From assembly GCA_013365325.1 (NCBI GenBank), contig JABVXV010000082.1, positions 62,001 to 126,000 on the forward strand: a DNA stretch of 64,000 bases, written 5' to 3'. Origin of the DNA: Dipetalonema caudispina. Lineage: Eukaryota > Nematoda > Chromadorea > Rhabditida > Onchocercidae. Numbering within the stretch: the first letter of the stretch is position 1; every line of letters starts with the position of its first letter. A model generated the notes under the pieces. That model was given only the letters and a program-made list of their open reading frames with translations, ran no database searches and had not been told where the DNA came from. A program made the translations under genes and the position numbers. Positions 61,396-64,000 of this stretch are shown here, one piece after another.

Positions 61396-63138
61396 TTTTT
61401 TAAATCTGCGTAATCTGTTACATTGTTGTTGGCGTTGTTAAAGATGTAAAAGAATCCACTTTGTGGTTTTTTCTTTATTTCTCTAGAGCTGGAGAATAAA
61501 ACTTTTTATGGACCCTTAAACTGGAGAATAAAACTTTTTATGGACCAAGATAAACTGCTTTCATCTCAATGTTTTTGAGTAGAAAATGCTCTGCAATGAG
61601 CAGTTATAAGTGATAACAAGAATATTAATCTATGTTACCGAGATATTGATGTCGAGTGATTGGAAGTCTCTTGCAGAGTATGGTAATACTTTTTCTTGTA
61701 ATTAATGTACAAATGTTTCTCGAGGCTAGTTGAATTTGTACATTAGGGTGGTTATTTGAATTCATTTTATTCTCCTTTTTGTAGTTTTAGATTGTCTCCG
61801 TTTGTCATTCCGGTGAGAAAACTGCTTTGCCTAGGAAGTAGGGAAAGAGCAAACTTACTGTTATACTTATACGCTTTAACCGTTTTATTTACGGTCCAAT
61901 TTTTAATTACTGATTAAAAATTGGCCATTAGAGCAAAGTCGATGTAGTAGTATTATAGGAGTAAATATATATATATATATATATATATAGCGTTATAGAA
62001 AAAGGTGAATGAAGTTGCAAACTTAACTTGTAAATGCGGGAAAAAGATTGCTTGTGCGACAGTAGCAATGGGATTGGCGGGGTAAACTTGTCCACCTCTT
62101 GTGAAAAAGCCGTGGATTGTCACTTCTCCCGAGTATTGAGAAGAAAGCTACAGACTCAAACTCTATTTACATCAGGGTTTTTCTCGAGGTAGTTTATGCA
62201 AAGTTTCGAATTTTCGAGATAGGAAATGATATCATGATGCCAATTACAAAAGGATGGTATAAAAACAAAAATAATAGTACCAAACACCGCGTATCGAGGA
62301 CTGGCATTTGCTACTATACTCTCAATATTAGCTGCCATCAGTTGAACTTACGGTTCTAGACATTTTCGAACAAATTTCCTGTCAGATATTTAAGCGATAG
62401 AAGAAAACAGGTAAAAAGAAAGCGTGCATTACTTTTATGAGATGTATCCTATATGTTCCTGAATTTATCAAAGCTTGCGCTATCCAGTTAAGCGTTCTCA
62501 AATTTTCAATACTTCATTCCAGAGCAATAGTTCATTTCATTTTTTTTCAATGTTTTCTATACTTCATTTCATTCCAGAGCAAAGTGATTCCCACTTTGAA
62601 CAGAGCTTATTATTTACTATTATTCAAATAATGTTCCTATCATGAAGCAGTTGTAATAGAAATCGCACAAAGAAAGTGAGCGGAATAAAATTGGGAAAAA
62701 ATGCATAAAGACATAACAGCAATTACCATTTCTCTAAAGATTTTTATCAGTTTTGTCGTTATGTATATTTGGGCCAAAAATTTTTTCAGAAAGAACTTCC
62801 TTCGAGTACAATGAAAAACTTATGAACACAAGGATGCACAAATTGCTACTTTCTCCCATAATTTCGGTAAAAGAATATGCAAATCTTATTGTTGAATCTG
62901 TTTATTTAATTGAGATATTGTTTATTTTAACTTTTCTTAAACCAAAAAGTTCTTATTCCTATCACAAAACCCTTTAGAGAGTTTTTACAATTTCGGAACA
63001 ATTTATTTATCCCGTTCCTGTCTCGATCCTCACTACATCGATCCTATGATTTGATATGAATCTCATAAACCGGTGGTATAATCGTATAATTAGAAATATC
63101 CTTTCATGAAAAGGTTATGAAGAATGATTACTATCAGG
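61396..63138. other. 3' flank of eEF1B-gamma, no gene; TA microsatellite
   Basis: Includes the duplicated poly(A) unit and an AT dinucleotide run at 61965-61989. TTCATTCCAGAGCAA is repeated near 62514 and 62568. Open frames at 62117-62359, 62437-62631 and 62753-62977 are unsupported. Confidence 0.45.
61489..61547 (+). terminator. Duplicated polyadenylation signal after eEF1B-gamma
   Basis: A unit of about 32 bp (CTGGAGAATAAAACTTTTTA then TGGACC) occurs twice in tandem, at 61489 and 61521. Each copy carries AATAAA (61495-61500 and 61527-61532), about 100 and 130 bases after the stop codon. Either can serve as the poly(A) signal. Confidence 0.65.
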
Positions 63139-63396
63139 TTAAGATCTTTGATTGAAAATAATGTTAGCATGTAACGATGTTTTATTTTTGTTTTCAACTA
63201 ATATTTCATTTAATTTGATTGTACTTAGGATAGTACAGGCAAAAGAAAGAATTGCGACAAATAAAATAGACATAAGTGCTTCATTCAACAAGTCTAAAGT
63301 TTGAAATGAAACAAAAGTTTTTAAACTTCGGGTGCTTCCAAACATAATTCCAACGGGTGGTAAACTATTACATGTGATTTGAATAAAATATAACAT
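63139..63396 (-). CDS. Doubtful 85-aa ORF with one membrane segment
   Basis: A single frame from ATG (63396) to TAA. It has a polar N-terminal half (PPVGIMFGSTRSLKTFVSFQ), a likely transmembrane helix (ALMSILFVAILSFACTILS) and a basic tail ending IIFNQRS. I recognise no family. It could be a small gene, a C-terminal exon of a larger one, or chance; the absence of stop codons over 85 codons in very AT-rich DNA is the only argument. Confidence 0.25.
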   Translation of the reverse strand: MLYFIQITCNSLPPVGIMFGSTRSLKTFVSFQTLDLLNEALMSILFVAILSFACTILSTIKLNEILVENKNKTSLHANIIFNQRS

Positions 63397-63892
63397 TGAA
63401 AGGGGTTTTTATTTGCAAAAGAAAAATAAATAGATAGGCTTAAAAGGACAGACATGCAATCATTATCATTATAAAAGTTACAAGACAAACTGTTCAAACC
63501 TCTACACTGGCACTATTTTTTTTTTTTTTTTTTTTGGATAATGGATCATATACAGAGCTTTTAATTATAAAGCAATGAAAAATTATAAATTGAGCACCTG
63601 AAATTAGATATATACCTGACTGTTAATGCCACCGATATCTCCTAAACAACATTCTAAAGAAACTTAGAAATGTATGTTCATGCAGTAATAAAAAGGAAAA
63701 GAATGATTATTTTAAAATGAATGTATTAAAAAATATTATTTTAGCTTGTAATTTATATCTTTAAAATTCATCTTCATAATTTCCACGATCTCTCACTCCC
63801 GGAATCCAAAAAGAGAAATGAAGTGATGGAGAATGGAGAATTGGAATAGAAACTGAATCACGAAATAATCGTGTCAACTAAAAAAATAATTC
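63397..63892. other. Intergenic, poly-T run near 63518-63535
   Basis: No coding signal. It probably includes the 3' UTR of the gene that enters from the right edge. Confidence 0.35.
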
Positions 63893-64000
63893 TTAAACTC
63901 GGCTAACTCGTGCTGGTCGAATATACATTGATGGAATGTCACTGTCACCAGATGATGGAGTTCCGGGAGAAGAGTGAGGACTCGCCGATGATGATGATAC
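63893..64000 (-). CDS. C-terminal exon of an unidentified protein, cut by window edge
   Basis: From the window edge to a TAA at 63893-63895 the minus strand reads SSSSASPHSSPGTPSSGDSD, IPSMYIRPARVSRV. The Ser/Pro-rich low-complexity stretch and clean stop look like a real C-terminus. The last four residues VSRV fit a class I PDZ-binding motif (S/T-x-V). The family cannot be named from 35 residues. Confidence 0.5.
   Translation of the reverse strand, partial: VSSSSASPHSSPGTPSSGDSDIPSMYIRPARVSRV

Overview
The window is AT-rich eukaryotic DNA from a nematode. I think a spirurid or filarial (clade III) worm is most likely, but the genus cannot be told from this sequence. The signs are small intron-dense genes with GT-AG introns, T-rich acceptors placed directly before start codons (as in spliced-leader trans-splicing), a SNAP-25 very close to C. 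elegans RIC-4, an ODR-2/HOT-type Ly-6 protein, and an AKT whose kinase domain contains two tandem alternative exons. I see no bacterial or Wolbachia-like block, no tRNA or rRNA, no CRISPR and no intact transposon. Every multi-exon model was built by hand from homology, splice sites and intron phase. For the main genes all exon lengths close in phase.

Layout, left to right. Minus strand: glutaminyl-peptide cyclotransferase (1587-4530, 5' end open) and TIM50 (7158-9715). A small unknown 100-aa gene diverges from TIM50 at 10053. A plus-strand run follows: a PP1-like phosphatase (11890-13927), a small single-pass membrane protein (14540-15416), an unrecognised disordered protein built from eight exons joined only by phase-1 introns and carrying three copies of a Y/C-x-T-L/M module (15805-18098), and AKT (19457-25269). 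AKT and the minus-strand SNAP-25 gene (27926-34260) converge. The SNAP-25 gene has two alternative first exons about 3.8 kb apart. A 5.2-kb stretch with only weak coding signals follows, then TFIIB (39488-41463) and ribosomal protein S23 (42500-43488), both minus.

The right part holds a small secreted protein (43846-44091, plus), a Ly-6/HOT GPI-anchored protein (minus, 5' end missing), the 22-exon replication factor CTF4/AND-1/WDHD1 (50271-57161, minus), and head-to-head with it eEF1B-gamma (57800-61395, plus). The end of the window holds a doubtful small membrane ORF and the C-terminal exon of a protein cut by the window edge.

Most genes are unlinked housekeeping or signalling genes: protein import, transcription initiation, translation, replication, insulin/PI3K signalling and synaptic exocytosis. 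The most interesting items are the modular phase-1 exon gene, the duplicated kinase-domain exon of AKT, the paired SNAP-25 first exons, and the unusual splice junction in the PP1-like gene.
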